A DNA stretch of 34,710 nt from Knufia peltigerae (taxonomy: Eukaryota > Ascomycota > Eurotiomycetes > Chaetothyriales > Trichomeriaceae). Shown here one piece after another: positions 1-10,704 of this stretch. The DNA lies in NCBI GenBank assembly GCA_030247855.1, contig JAPDRN010000214.1:1-34710 (forward strand). Reading direction: 5' to 3'. The translations under genes and the position numbers were made by a program. The notes beneath the pieces were generated by a model. The model saw only the letters and a list, made by a program, of their open reading frames with translations. It had not been told where the DNA came from and made no database searches. Position 1 is the stretch's first letter; each line of letters opens with the position of its first letter.

Positions 1-613
1 CTGTGCGGCACGCTTGTCGTATCCATACAGACCGAACGACACTGCGCTGGCCAGCGCGCACCATGCGCCCAGCCACACACACACACACACACACACACAT
101 TAGTATCAAATACAAATTTTGTAGAGTAAAGGTCGGCACCTGCTCGACGGTGTTTTACCTTCCAAACCCATTCCAACGTCGTGCTATTGGACAAATGATC
201 CTTCACAAAACGGTTCCTAAGAGTCTCAAATACCGTCTGCGAGATGAAAGATCTGTCAGACCAGTAGAACTTTCCAAAGTTGCTTTTTCTTAGGAAGGCT
301 AGACCAGCTGATGGCTGGTCGGAGAGAACAGCCAACGAGGATGCAGGACAATAGAGAAGCTCCGGGTGGGACCCCGAATCACAAAGCCTCACACGCCCTT
401 TCGGACGCGAAACCTCGGAGCACCTGTGACTGGGGTAGTATGTAGCATTGTACCCACGGCGAATGGTAGCTGGCTGCCAGGTGTATTTTGTTCAATTAAA
501 GCTTACTACCGCATCTTGCCTGTGTGCGTCTGTTGCGCCTGCGTCTGAGAGTCTGGCGTTTTCAAGTGTATATCGCAATTTGTCTGCCCTCTGTCACTTT
601 CTACGGACTTGCT
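1..613. other. 5' flank of the amine oxidase gene, no gene seen
   Basis: No open frame here has family features or convincing codon use. The stretch holds a CA dinucleotide repeat near its left end and otherwise mixed sequence leading to the amine oxidase start. The upstream promoter and 5' leader presumably lie here, but no clear TATA or CCAAT element stands out. Confidence 0.5.
74..99. repeat. (CA)13 microsatellite
   Basis: An uninterrupted CA dinucleotide run of about 13 units is read directly from the sequence. It lies in non-coding DNA about 515 bases upstream of the amine oxidase start and is probably length-variable between strains. Confidence 0.95.
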
Positions 614-2112
614 ATGGAGTCGACTTCCGACGTGATCGTCGTAGGCGCTGGGCTAAGTGGCCTCCAAGCCGCCCTCGATCTGCACTGCTCCTGTCGGTCC
701 GTTGTCGTTCTGGAAGCTCGAGATCGTGTCGGCGGCAAGCTCAGAACCGTTCAACGTCCGGACGGCAAGGGGTTCCAAGAGTTCGGCGCTGCATGGCTCA
801 ACGACACCAACCAACACCACATGTGGAACTATTGCAGGCAGCTCGGTTTGACTCCGGTGGTTCAGAATATCATCGGTGCGGTGGCATGCGAAGATGCGCA
901 AGGGAAAGTCCAGTCGGTCCCCTTCAATACCCTCCCAGAAGTAAGTCTGCCACTGTCCCTCCTCCCAGTTTGCCCAAAGGTTCCTTGGGAAGCCTATAGC
1001 CAGCCAGGCCCACTGATTTGGCGATCTCAAAGTTCTCTCAAGTGGACAACGACAGCATAAAATCAATCCGAGACAAGTTTGAAGCCGCATCTTTCGACCC
1101 GGAAAGTTTCAAAGAACCCAGACGGACAGAATTGGACAACATCACATTCGAGCGATGGTGCGTTCGGAACGGTGCCACAGAGGTTGCCCTCCGCACCGCG
1201 ACAGTCTGGACCCGTGGCACCCTGGGTCAGGACCCGTGTGACGTTTCTGCGTTGGCCTTCCTCGAGATCGCGCGTGGAGCACTCGGCATAGTCAACCTGC
1301 GGTACGACGGCAAACACGGTCCACAGCACCTACGTCTCCAGGAGGGTACGCAGGCCGTCCCGACGGGCATGGCAAAACTACTGCCGACAGGCACCATCCG
1401 ATTGAACAGTGCCGTCAGATCGATCTCGAGGCGCGCTCCCCTAGAGTACGTCGTCACCACGATCCACGGACGACGACATCAAGCGCGGAAGGTCATAATC
1501 AGCATTCCCGGTCCGGCGTACAAGACAATCACATTCGAGCCTGCCCTTCCCGGTCCGATGGAGTCATACATTGCGTCGGTGAGATTCGGGTGCTACGTCA
1601 AATACATCTGTCTTTTCAGGACACCATTCTGGAGAGAAAAGGGCTTTTGTGGGCTATCGCAGAGTTTCAAGGGGCCGCTGAACCACACCCGCGACACGTC
1701 GGTCGACTCGCAGGGAAATTACGCCCTGACCTGTTTCGTCACCTCGACCCCAGCGAGGAGCTGGTTGAGACTGAGTGATCGGGACCGCAGAGAAGCCGTG
1801 CTCCGGCAGCTTGGCTCCTTGTTCACCGTCGGCTACGACAAGGTCAAGGAGGAGCTCCTGGGCACTATCACGTCGGATTGGCACCAGGATCAGTGGGCAG
1901 GTTGGGGATGCCCCTTTGCTTGTCCCCCACCGGGTGTGATCGGCGGCGGCGGTACCGGAGGTCTATGCAACCCTCGGTTTGGCGGCATCACAGTGGTCGG
2001 TACCGAATTTACAAACGAGTGGCGAGGATACATGGAAGGAGCAGTGCGGAGTGGAAAGCGAGGTGCTTCCCTGGTCTTGTCCGACTTACAAGGTGAAGAC
2101 AACAATCTATAG
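614..2112 (+). CDS. Flavin monoamine oxidase, 2 exons
   Basis: Two exons, 614-940 and 1033-2112, give 468 residues. The 92-nt intron has donor GTAAGT, acceptor AAAG and joins in phase 0. FAD-dependent oxidases of this family deaminate primary amines to aldehyde, ammonia and hydrogen peroxide. Seen: the N-terminal dinucleotide fold VVGAGLSGLQAA (about residues 9-20), the EARDRVGGK motif that follows it, and the C-terminal GTEFTNEWRGYMEGA signature near the end. Cys402 lies six residues before PPG, where MAO-A and MAO-B carry the cysteine that covalently holds FAD, so covalent flavin is possible (inference). Fungal MAO-N lacks that link. There is no C-terminal membrane anchor and no SKL-type peroxisomal signal; the protein ends NNL. 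The start at 614 was chosen because the Rossmann motif follows within ten residues. The next gene downstream is convergent. Substrate unknown. Confidence 0.88.
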
Positions 2113-2301
2113 ACCGTAGTTGCGATCCAGAATGCCAGAACTAGAGATGGTTTCTCATGGGGGCCGGTAGTCGTTGGTTGAGGAGCTATAGACTAGATCA
2201 AAGCAGACTGAGGATAAAGGAAAATGTGCATCTATTTTTTCTACTCGCATTCGTGCCGGAATCCGATACACAACTCCCGCCTCTTGTATCCTGGTCCAGA
2301 A

Positions 2302-3598
2302 TTAGAGATCAGATATCCCATCGACTATACTATCTCGCAAGGATCTCCAGCCGGCACTGCCATAGAACGACTTGAGCAGATCCTCCGCCTTGTTTCTTGG
2401 TCCAATCTGAGAGAGGTCTCTGCCTTCGTTGGCAGGAGGATCTGGGATCCGCTTGTTGTCAGGACGAGCGTTGCGTAGAATAGTCACGACGTCGGTCCAG
2501 TTGACCGGCTCGGCAAAGGCGAAGATTCGTTGGTGGTTGACATTGCGGTCCAGTAAGGCGGCCACATGAAGCCTTGCGCAGTCTTTGACATTGACAAACC
2601 ATTCTAACGCTTCATTAGTATTGACCCTTGGTGGAGAGATTACCCATTGAGAATCTAAATGAGAGCCATTTAGACTTACGGGGAGGAGTGAAGGTGAAGA
2701 CGTTGGAGTTGCCGCTTAAAAGCTGCCGAGCCCAGCCCATTGTGCTCCCGGAGATTTCGGGTGCGAGAATGGTTCCATAATTTGCTGCTGGAAGGACTGT
2801 GTTGACGGCAAAAGGAGGATTGTTTTCATTTACAAATTTCCACAAGGCGCGCTCGCCTTCAGTCTTCGAGGCTGCGTAGACGTTGTAGGGCAAGTCTTCC
2901 TTTGAAGTATTCTCGTCCCATGCGGCTGCCACAGAGGCATCGTTCCATGTATCTGGACGTTTGAAGGATGGGTGAGCTCCTGGTCAATGTAGATAAAGAG
3001 GCGTAAAGAACAAGGGCTATAGCCTAAGCGACAGTCTTCCTCGTACACGCAGTTGAGGTTGTAGAACTTACTTTCGTCAATGTATATACCTTCCTTTTCG
3101 GGAATAGGCATGATCGAGGCTGTGGACGAAGAGGTCAAGACGAAGCTTTTGATGCTGGGAACATTGGTCGCCGCTCTGACTGCTGCCAGAGTATGCTGGA
3201 TAGTTCCGTTAATGACCTTTTCCGGATCAGGGTCCAGAGTCAGGTCCGATGCCTTGCATCCAGTGAGTCAGTGTCCAGCGTGTTGCTCACCATTGTCAAC
3301 GTTCAATTGCAGAGAAACTTACAACATGGACGACGCCACAAGTGCCCTGTAGAGCCCTTTCAAACCCTGCCTGATTTCCCAAGTCTGACACGACCACACT
3401 CTCGAACCTCCCAGAACCATATTTATCTGTAAACAACTTGTCCAACCAAGGCTTTGCGCTACGAACAGTCCCTCGCACATTGTAGCCTTCTTCTAAGAGG
3501 ACCTCCGCCACAGTCGAGCCAATATACCCATTGGCGCCAGTCACCAGGACGATCGCATCACCAGGGGCGATTCTCAGGTTTCTCCTAGTGCTGGCCAT
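2302..3598 (-). CDS. NAD(P)-dependent extended SDR reductase (cinnamoyl-CoA/ketoreductase-like), 4 exons
   Basis: Exons 3598-3323, 3252-3072, 2952-2680 and 2603-2302 give 343 residues. The introns are 70, 119 and 76 nt with GTAAGT donors; the last has a TACTAAT branch site. This is the length expected for the GRE2/dihydroflavonol-reductase type of extended short-chain dehydrogenase, which reduces aldehydes or ketones with NADPH. Seen: TGANGYIG nucleotide-binding motif at residues 20-27, TSSS at 132-135 supplying the catalytic serine, and Tyr178-x3-Lys182 (YAASK). The family motif PPQWFVNVKD is rebuilt exactly across the last splice, which supports the model. The gene is divergent from the FUS2-like hydrolase at 4314 and convergent with the amine oxidase, so reducing an aldehyde made by the oxidase is a reasonable guess, not a shown fact. 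Confidence 0.9.
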
Positions 3599-4313
3599 GT
3601 TTATTTCAAGCAAGCAAGTGGACAGGTTGGAGCCACCAGAGCCAAAGCTGACGGTGTTTTAAATACCAAGAACAGATCAGGCTATGAGACGACAGAAGAT
3701 AGTAATTTGGCGCGGCTAGAAACAAGAGACGAAATGCTTTCAGGATCTGTTCTGCACCGTCTCAGCCCAGGCAATGTCATGATGAATCGCCAGAGCGAAG
3801 ATCATTTTGGTCCAAGACAAACCTCGGAACCGTCGTACGATTAGGCAATCCGCTTGGGTCTTTGCTCTAGCATATCGTTCGTTCGCCCCCAAGCCAAGGC
3901 TCCGTGGTCAGAATTGAGGTTGTACGAAGCCTTACACGTTTGTCCGACAGATTTACATATTCTTCCGTGAAGGTACCGACTTTCCTTCTATCGTCCGTAT
4001 TGTACACGGACGGCTGTTCAAACGCACAAGCGGTGCCGATCAGACCGGATCATCCGTACGAAGACAATGTGGGTAGACGGGAGCGATCCAAGATGGTATC
4101 GGGCCACAGTCTCAAACAATTTGAATGAATTATTCTCGCCAACTGTCTCGGGGGGTGAAGGCCAGCACTTTTCCCTAGACATGGAGGGGAAGTCCCGCAG
4201 ATTGCAAACATAAAGGCGAGCAAATTCCAGGCCAGACACATCATCACTCGTGGCACGAAGGCTCAACAATCCTGCTCACGTCTAGAGGGACAGGATCAAT
4301 TGAAAACCTCGCC
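3599..4313. other. Divergent promoter region between the SDR reductase and the FUS2-like hydrolase
   Basis: 715 bases without a supported gene lie between two divergent starts. A TATTTAAA-like element on the minus strand sits about 60 bases before the reductase start. On the plus side a weak CATAAAG element lies about 105 bases before the hydrolase start. Shared regulation of the two genes is possible. Confidence 0.5.
3658..3666 (-). promoter_or_regulatory. TATA-like element of the SDR reductase gene
   Basis: Minus-strand reading TATTTAAAA about 60 bases before the start codon at 3598. Position and composition fit a TATA box; there is no other support. Confidence 0.4.
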
Positions 4314-5534
4314 ATGGCAGACAAAGTGATGCTGCAGTTGTCCTCTGACCCGTCCTTCCATTATGAACTCTTGCGTGTCCTCGCGGCAACCGCTACCCAA
4401 GGGTCGGACGTGACCGAAGTGTTGCAGGTCTGCAATGAGATCATTCCAGGTGACTTTGAGTCCTGGTACTCGGCCTTCAAGAATCTCGCCGATCGGGTCC
4501 TCAAGAGCGCCCAAGAGTCGCCTCGCCGATCACAGTTTGACGGCGTGACGTTGCGGAACATGTACTTCCGGGCATCCCACTACTACTTCGCGGCCGACTT
4601 CTACTTGCACGGAGATGAAGAGGATCCTCGCACTGCAGACAATTACCAACACTGGACCCGTCTCTTTGACCAAGCAATCGCACTGCTGCCCACTCCTGGC
4701 GAGCGGCTGAACTTGTCGGCCGACGGATTCAAAGTCCCCATCGTCCTGCTTCGCCCCGGGCTTACCCCCAACGACAACCGACCCAGGCCTACGATCATTC
4801 TGGGAAATGGCTTTGACGGGTCCATGGAGGAGATGATTCACGTCCTTGGACTACCGGCGCTGGAGAGAGGATACAATGTCGTTCTTTACGAGGGACCAGG
4901 ACAGACGGGTGTGCGACGGGTGCAGAACCTGCGTTTTATCCACGACTGGGAAAGGGTCGTCAATCCTATCCTGGATTTTCTCAGTCAGCAGCCGTTTGTG
5001 GACGTCAAGAGAATCAGCCTTGTCGGCTATTCCCTTGGAGGATATCTGGCAGCGCGCGCGGCGGCTTTCGAACCTCGACTTGCCGCTGTCGTTCTGATTG
5101 ACGGTGTCTGGGACTACGGCAGCACCCTGAAGGATTTCTTTCCCGACACCATGCAGGCATTTCTCGAAGAAGATGCGGAGCGCTGCAATCACACCTTCAA
5201 GGTGGAGGCTCAAAAGTCAACCAGCTCACGGTGGGCGTACGAGCATTTCCTCTGGTCGTTCAATAATTCTGCCTATGAGGGATTGAAGCTGGCGCAAAAG
5301 ATGAAGATTGGAGGATTCGTGGATAAGATCAAGTGCGCGGTGTTCGTAGGAGAGGCCAGAGATGATCAATTCTTCCAGGAGCAGCCCAAAAAGGTGAGTG
5401 ATGCACTCGGCAGAGGCGCATACTTCTTTTCTCCCCCGCGAGAGACTGGAGCGACCACTCACTGTCACGTCGGAGCTACCTTCTATCTGGCACAAGAGGT
5501 GTTTGCTTGGTTGCAAGACAAATCCTTGGACTGA
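4314..5534 (+). CDS. FUS2/AYG1-type alpha/beta hydrolase
   Basis: One uninterrupted frame of 406 residues, starting after an A-rich context (tcgccATGg). The N-terminal 130 residues are helical and precede the catalytic domain, as in the fungal FrsA-like hydrolases that include AYG1 (polyketide shortening in melanin synthesis, also about 406 residues) and the fusarin hydrolase FUS2. Seen: the nucleophile elbow GYSLGG with Ser240, an acidic stretch EARDDQF that fits the catalytic Asp, and THCHVGA with His385 near the C terminus. It has no signal peptide and is probably cytosolic. The family often acts in secondary-metabolite clusters on C-C or ester bonds. No synthase is present in this window, so the substrate cannot be named. 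Divergent from the SDR reductase and convergent with a second, secreted hydrolase. Confidence 0.82.
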   Translation: MADKVMLQLSSDPSFHYELLRVLAATATQGSDVTEVLQVCNEIIPGDFESWYSAFKNLADRVLKSAQESPRRSQFDGVTLRNMYFRASHYYFAADFYLHGDEEDPRTADNYQHWTRLFDQAIALLPTPGERLNLSADGFKVPIVLLRPGLTPNDNRPRPTIILGNGFDGSMEEMIHVLGLPALERGYNVVLYEGPGQTGVRRVQNLRFIHDWERVVNPILDFLSQQPFVDVKRISLVGYSLGGYLAARAAAFEPRLAAVVLIDGVWDYGSTLKDFFPDTMQAFLEEDAERCNHTFKVEAQKSTSSRWAYEHFLWSFNNSAYEGLKLAQKMKIGGFVDKIKCAVFVGEARDDQFFQEQPKKVSDALGRGAYFFSPPRETGATTHCHVGATFYLAQEVFAWLQDKSLD

Positions 5535-5975
5535 GAAACGCGGGGCACATCTCCCCTGGCTTGAACCAAGTTTGTCTGCAATGGTCGAGATAAGGCTACA
5601 CAGTCTGAATGAACCTTTAAAAGTAGAGCATATAAAGACTACTTGGCTGCATTAAAAGTCTACTTGTGACAGCGTTGAAAGTCTGGTCGCTTGACTCTTT
5701 TATAGTGTCTATCGGGAAGAGCACTTAACATCAAAGCAACTTATAGAGCATCAGTTAGGGGTCTCAAGACTCTCTTGTGATGGTTGATATGGTAACGAGA
5801 ACGACCTTAACTGAAAGAAGATTTACGCTCCTCTTTTACTATATACATAGATGGAAAATTGGCCTCCTGGTAGTCGTGGTCGGACCGGTCAATCTAACAG
5901 GATGGAGTTCCGACTAGTATTGCTCTGTTTTGCAACGCTGCCTGGCATCTCTTGCCAAGCAGTGACCACTCGGAT
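5535..5975. other. Convergent 3' intergenic region between two hydrolase genes
   Basis: 441 bases between the stop codons of two convergent hydrolase genes. It is AT-rich and holds no credible open frame. It presumably carries both 3' untranslated regions and polyadenylation signals; no single signal can be assigned. Confidence 0.5.
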
Positions 5976-7159
5976 CTAGTAGTAAGGTAGCACCCCATCA
6001 TACGGCATGTCCAGGAAGTACTCCATGGCGAAGTTGAAGAAGGTTGGATCCTCCAGCAAGGCAGAGTGTGAGACCTGGGGCAAAAGGAGCTGCCCGGCAA
6101 ACGGGATCCATGCAGCCATCGCGTCCGCCTGGTTCCTCGGAATGGTCACGTCGTGATCTCCGTCCACAATCCAGACGGGGCACTTTATCTTGCCCAGCGC
6201 GACCGGACCCCACGTCGGTTCGGAATCCCACATCCTGGTAGGGGTTCTCGGTCAGTGACAAACACACCTCTCGGAGCCCATGTGGCCGCAAAGTGACAAC
6301 TTACACATTCACGCCCTTCTCCATCGCGGGACAGTTCATCGGCAGTGGACTGAGAGCCTCACAGGAATACGCGTCCGCGGCGGTGGCGCGCCTGGTCACG
6401 TTGGCGGTCGAGTACGTCGTGCCGTTGTTGGTGAGGTCGGAGTCGAGGTTCCCCGTGACCGAATTGATGATGGGGTCGTTTGTACCAGGGTCACTGGTGT
6501 TCGCCTGAGGGTTCGCTCCGTGGGCAAAGACCCGATCGATCCGATGGGTGTAGTTCATTGCCAGATCCAGGCCGGTGATCGCCCCGTCGCTCCAGCCCAC
6601 GACGGCCACCCGCGAGACGTTCAGATGGTCCAACAGTGCGATCGCGTCCCGGGCAAAGTCGTCGTAGTGGAACTCGGTAAAGTTCTTGTACGGACTCCGA
6701 CCCTGGCCGCGCGTGCTAGATGGAGCCATGGCCGGTCAGAAACCAACCTCTGCCGCAACCAGATTTCAGGGGACGGGCACTCACTCTTGCAGGATTACTT
6801 GGCGGGTTCGGGCAAGTAGGTTGGCCTGGTGGAACATCTGATTGCTGTTGCCGATCCCCCCGTGTAGGAGGAGCACTGGGGTCTTTTTCGATGGTTTCCC
6901 CATGGTGGTGTACCACAAATCAACCCCGGAAGATAAATTGAGATACTCGCCCTTGTCGCCGTTCGAAAGGGGCCCAAGAGGAGGAGACCATTCCCAGCGG
7001 ACAACCGAAGCGTTGTAGGCTTTCGTTGGCAAGGTGTCGCTGCAGACAGAGTCAGCACATGTGACATTGGGGGAGTCATGAGCATAGACCACGGGCGTAC
7101 CCAGAAACAAGCGCGTTCATGAGCAGTATGCTCGTGAACGCGGTGATAAGTCCATGCAT
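5976..7159 (-). CDS. Secreted alpha/beta hydrolase, 4 exons
   Basis: Exons 7159-7101, 7039-6785, 6715-6305 and 6234-5976 give 327 residues. Introns of 61, 69 and 70 nt all join in phase. The first 20 residues (MHGLITAFTS, then ILLMNALVSG) form a plausible signal peptide; the longer downstream frame has no ATG, which is why the small first exon is needed. Seen: LLLHGGIGNS oxyanion region (77-86), the rejoined ILQDTRGQGRSP across intron 2, nucleophile elbow GWSDGA with Ser147, GDHD at 267-270 with the likely catalytic Asp268, and His298 in VSHSALLED. Several N-x-S/T sites fit a secreted glycoprotein. The family covers esterases, lactonases and haloperoxidase-like enzymes; the substrate is unknown. 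It lies tail to tail with the FUS2-like hydrolase. Confidence 0.83.
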
Positions 7160-8721
7160 ACCTGACCAGGAGGTGGCTCAATGAGGTGTGGTTCTTCTGG
7201 GAGACTAGGGCTACCAAATAGAATGTCCGTTATCAGCACTATGCGATCTGAGATCAGGATAGGTAGAGGTGAGGTGTTCTATTATATACTGTAGCACAGC
7301 GAGCTACTAGTGTGCTACCAGAGCCATGAGGTCACTGATGGGGCTTGATTGAGAACTTGTCCATGATATGCTCCAAACTTTGACCCGATGTATCCCTGTT
7401 GATATCAACTCGCTTAGTTAGTATGGAATTTGGGTGCTGGTGAGAAGTTTAATCACACGTTCGCCCACACAGTCGGGTCGGCGATCGTTCATCAGGAAGT
7501 CATGCCTGCCAGAAGATATCGAACCCACCTCGTAGTGACAACGGTAGGAAGACTCATGATGAAGGGCCATGTAATGTGTTGCCGAGCGGCGCATCGTCTT
7601 AGCACACAGAGTAATGTATTGACCGAATACAATCAGGCTCAGTTATCGTTGTGCGACGTAAAAGACTAGGGGCTCGGCTGAAGGCGTTCAAAGCTACATC
7701 CTCGAGGTTTGAGTTGTTTAGTTCAGCATTCAGCGCCACAGAATCATACCTATTCCCTCTACAGCATTCAAGTTTCTTCGAGAGATACTCCGTAGACCGT
7801 GGTCCGCTCGATATCAAGGTTACATTCGATGCTCACACTCGCTTAGGTGCCAGTCAGGCTATCCTGATCTGAGTAGTGTATAGAATTTAGTTGAAGTTAC
7901 TCTTGCAAAGTCTGCCGCCGACGACTGGTTGGTAGAACTTGTCTTCGAGTTGGCGTCGCACAAATCCGAAGAGGGTAACCAGGTTTACCAGTTTTGTTAC
8001 AAACACTGCCAATCAGATTTCGATAGACACACCAATCAGTGTCCACGTAATGCAGCTTACTCGAAGGGAAATGCTTTCGTATTGGTCTCAGAAAGCCACT
8101 TCCGATACACCTCCGCAGACAAGGTGAAAGATAAAAGGTCGATGGTTGATCATAGATAGTGCTAGACCCCTTAGAACGCACGTAGAACCGATCGAACCAT
8201 TTTAGATTTGCGGAATACGAAGATAAGAAAGGTGCAGAGAAGTTAGTAGTTCGAGGGCCAACGAACAGAAGCTCAAGCAGAAGTACAACCACTGAGATCG
8301 TGCCTCTAGTTTCACACTGTTGGCTGGCGTGACCATCACAGCACCTTTTGCGTCGATAGACCGTCTGTCGTATCTTCCGGTGTCTGTCACGATAATTACA
8401 GATCTAGCATTCCATGCTGGTTTTGCTACACAACTCGGGATCGCTTCGACGAGGTATGTGTCGGCGTTTCACCAGCAGAGAGGCCGGATCGGCGAAAGTC
8501 CCTGTCAAACTAATAGCCAAGTTTCGTGGTGTCGATTATGCCATTTCAAGGCCTGATTAAGCAGAGATCAATCATTATTTTCTGCGCTGGTGAACACTGA
8601 ACTGTCGTAGCCTCCATAATATCGTGCTCAATTTCCAGGTCAGGAGTTGCTATATAAAATAACAAAGCCTGTTAGTGCTCGGAGCCCGAGGGTTTAAGAT
8701 CCTGAGACAATTTTCTTACGT
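7160..8721. other. 1.5-kb intergenic stretch, no gene supported
   Basis: Scattered short frames occur on both strands, the longest about 130 codons, but none shows domain features or coding-like composition. The left end is the promoter of the secreted hydrolase and the right end the 3' region of the KANSL3-like gene. One exact TACTCCGTA copy lies inside. No tRNA or transposon ends were seen. Confidence 0.5.
7281..7288 (-). promoter_or_regulatory. TATA box candidate of the secreted hydrolase
   Basis: Minus strand reads TATATAAT about 125 bases before the start codon at 7159, a usual distance for a fungal TATA element. Position and sequence are the only evidence. Confidence 0.45.
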
Positions 8722-9804
8722 TCATTCGTTACGTCGTCTCTTCACTCCTTTCTTTCCACCACCCTCCTGCCTCCCTCGTGGCTCTTCTTGACTCTGACCG
8801 ATTTCCTGTCCACCACGTTGTACCCAAATCCCACTCCCGACGACGCTCTCCGTGCCATTGTCCCAACTCACACTCATCTCCGTCATCGTCGCATCTCTCT
8901 GAGCAATCCACCCAGCCGCGAGCTTGCCGGTCTCATGTCCTATGGTTTCCGTTCGCTTCTTCCCTCCCTTGACGTTCATACCGTGATCCGCCCCTTGCAC
9001 GACAGCCATCCAACTCCTCGCCTCCATTTTCCCTCTGACATGTTCCAATTTCTTGACATCGCACATGCTATCCCTGTCGCCCGAGATAAATAAGACATCC
9101 ACGCCCGGGTCGATGTCCAACAGAATTTGATCCCTCACATCTCCATTCGGGCCCGTCAGCGGATAAGACACCAGAATGAGCATCTGCACATCTTTGTCCT
9201 CTTGTGCTGCGAGAACGGCGGCTCTAGAACCCATGCTTCGTCCACCGAACGCGACTTTGGACTTGCTCGTTTCATTCTTTTGCTTCTCGTAATCCAGTAC
9301 CGTACTGAACATCTTTGTCCGCGATTTGAGGTTCATGTTTCCCTGGAAACAGACGATCTTCGATCCGGCATTCGCGAAACCCTGGGCGAAATTCACGAGC
9401 GCGGGAGCCGACAGACCTCCTCCGGCACCATGTGTGAAGATCAGGTCCGGCGGCCGTGCAGACCCCGGCTCATCGCTTCGAATGCAGGGAATAGATTTCG
9501 ACCCCGATGTCGCAGGAACCTCGTGGTTGCTCAACGCTCGCTGTTTTGTAGACGCCAGACCAGTAGGCGACGAGGCTGGCAACGGAACTCCGCCGTCAAG
9601 ATCCGGGTCGGCATCGTCGACATTGTCTGTATGTATAGCTTGTGGTACCGTCTGCTTCTTTTGAGGCCTCTTGGTAACTCTTGACCTAGCCTTACTTTGA
9701 GCTTTTGCGGGCTTCGTAGAGACCGCCGATTGCTTCGTATCCTGTTCGCCTCCCGTCTTCGCCTTCCTCTTGAGAGCACGTGGTTGGCGCGCACGTGGTC
9801 CCAT
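8722..9804 (-). CDS. KANSL3/TEX30-type alpha/beta hydrolase-fold protein
   Basis: One exon, 360 residues from the ATG at 9804; the frame extends 23 codons upstream but without an ATG. Residues 1-55 are rich in Lys and Arg (KRKAK, KRPQKK) and look like a nuclear-localising tail. Residues about 120-330 match the compact hydrolase domain shared by human TEX30 and KANSL3, the latter a subunit of the NSL histone-acetyltransferase complex. Seen: FTHGAGGGLSAP, FGGRSMGSRAA with Ser190, SGDRDSMC with the acid residue near 243-245, and GADHGM with His274. The full Ser-Asp-His set suggests it could be catalytic, although no reaction is established for the family. The C terminus is again basic (KKGVKRRRNE). 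A role in chromatin is inference from the family name only. Confidence 0.8.
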   Translation of the reverse strand: MGPRARQPRALKRKAKTGGEQDTKQSAVSTKPAKAQSKARSRVTKRPQKKQTVPQAIHTDNVDDADPDLDGGVPLPASSPTGLASTKQRALSNHEVPATSGSKSIPCIRSDEPGSARPPDLIFTHGAGGGLSAPALVNFAQGFANAGSKIVCFQGNMNLKSRTKMFSTVLDYEKQKNETSKSKVAFGGRSMGSRAAVLAAQEDKDVQMLILVSYPLTGPNGDVRDQILLDIDPGVDVLFISGDRDSMCDVKKLEHVRGKMEARSWMAVVQGADHGMNVKGGKKRTETIGHETGKLAAGWIAQRDATMTEMSVSWDNGTESVVGSGIWVQRGGQEIGQSQEEPRGRQEGGGKKGVKRRRNE

Positions 9805-10704
9805 GGTCCTGAAGACAAGAGCCCTCTCTCTCAGGGGGGACAGCAGCGCCAATGAATAAAGCTCCCGAGTCAAACTCTGGGCGATGAAGTCTTGAGTAAT
9901 ATGGAGTTGGTCGGAAGAAGACGTTCACGCTCACCTCGTTGTGTACGCGTCAATGAAGTCACAAACCCTGCTGGGATCAATACCCTCCGATCAATGGGAA
10001 ATTGTTCTGCAATCAAGGCAAATCGTATGCTAGCGGAAAATACTATAACGTTCAGTGGCAATTTACTATGTTGATGTAGGTAATAATGGGTCAGGAACTT
10101 CGCAAGTTTACGCGAAAAAAGTTCTTGCCCGGTCAGGCAGCCGAGCTGCCTAAAACGGACAGTCTGAATTATTTTCGTGGACCAGCAACGTATTTATGCT
10201 TAACTGGCACAACGTTCAACGGACTGTCACGTACGTGGTATCATTGGACACATGGTCTCTGCATCAAACAAGCATTGGTATTCACTGATGTCGACCTTGT
10301 CTGAGACAGGTAAAATTGAAAGGGCTTCATGGAACCATCTGGTAATACAACACCCATCCCATAACATGCGCAACATAATTCTTTTAAACGCCAATAGTAT
10401 GTCCTGAAAACCCAGACTCAAGTTGCCGCGCCGCATAAACATTCATTCTGTTCAGGTTGGTTTTATTTCCCGTTTCTTTCTCGAGTTGCGTCGTCCTCCA
10501 CCTCGATGAGCTGGTGATCACTTGAAGAGGCACAAAACCCCTACTCCCAGCAGGACCACCCCCAATCCTTGCGCGTCAAGAAACTCCCTCATCCGGTCCC
10601 ATCGTCTGCGAAATGATGGAATTGAAGTACGCCTCGTCAATCACGGCACCAAAGCTGCCATCAGCATAAGCACCGAGGTATGTGTATTTTTTGTCTGGGG
10701 CTGC
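9805..10704. other. Intergenic stretch between the KANSL3-like gene and the bZIP gene, no gene seen
   Basis: 900 bases that hold the promoter of the KANSL3-like gene and the 3' region of the bZIP gene, both on the minus strand. Small frames occur but none has recognisable features. No repeat or RNA gene was seen. Confidence 0.5.

Noticed and set aside
6720..6941. Plus-strand frame through the secreted hydrolase locus
   Set aside because: It lies opposite well-defined exons and an intron of the minus-strand gene; it is a shadow frame.
7510..7535. Minus-strand GGTTCGATATC, similar to a tRNA B box
   Set aside because: The flanking bases do not form a T stem and no acceptor stem or A box is present.
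7897..8292. 131-codon minus-strand frame in the long gap before the KANSL3-like gene
   Set aside because: No domain, no steady codon preference, start and end unrelated to any signal. Length is within chance for this gap.
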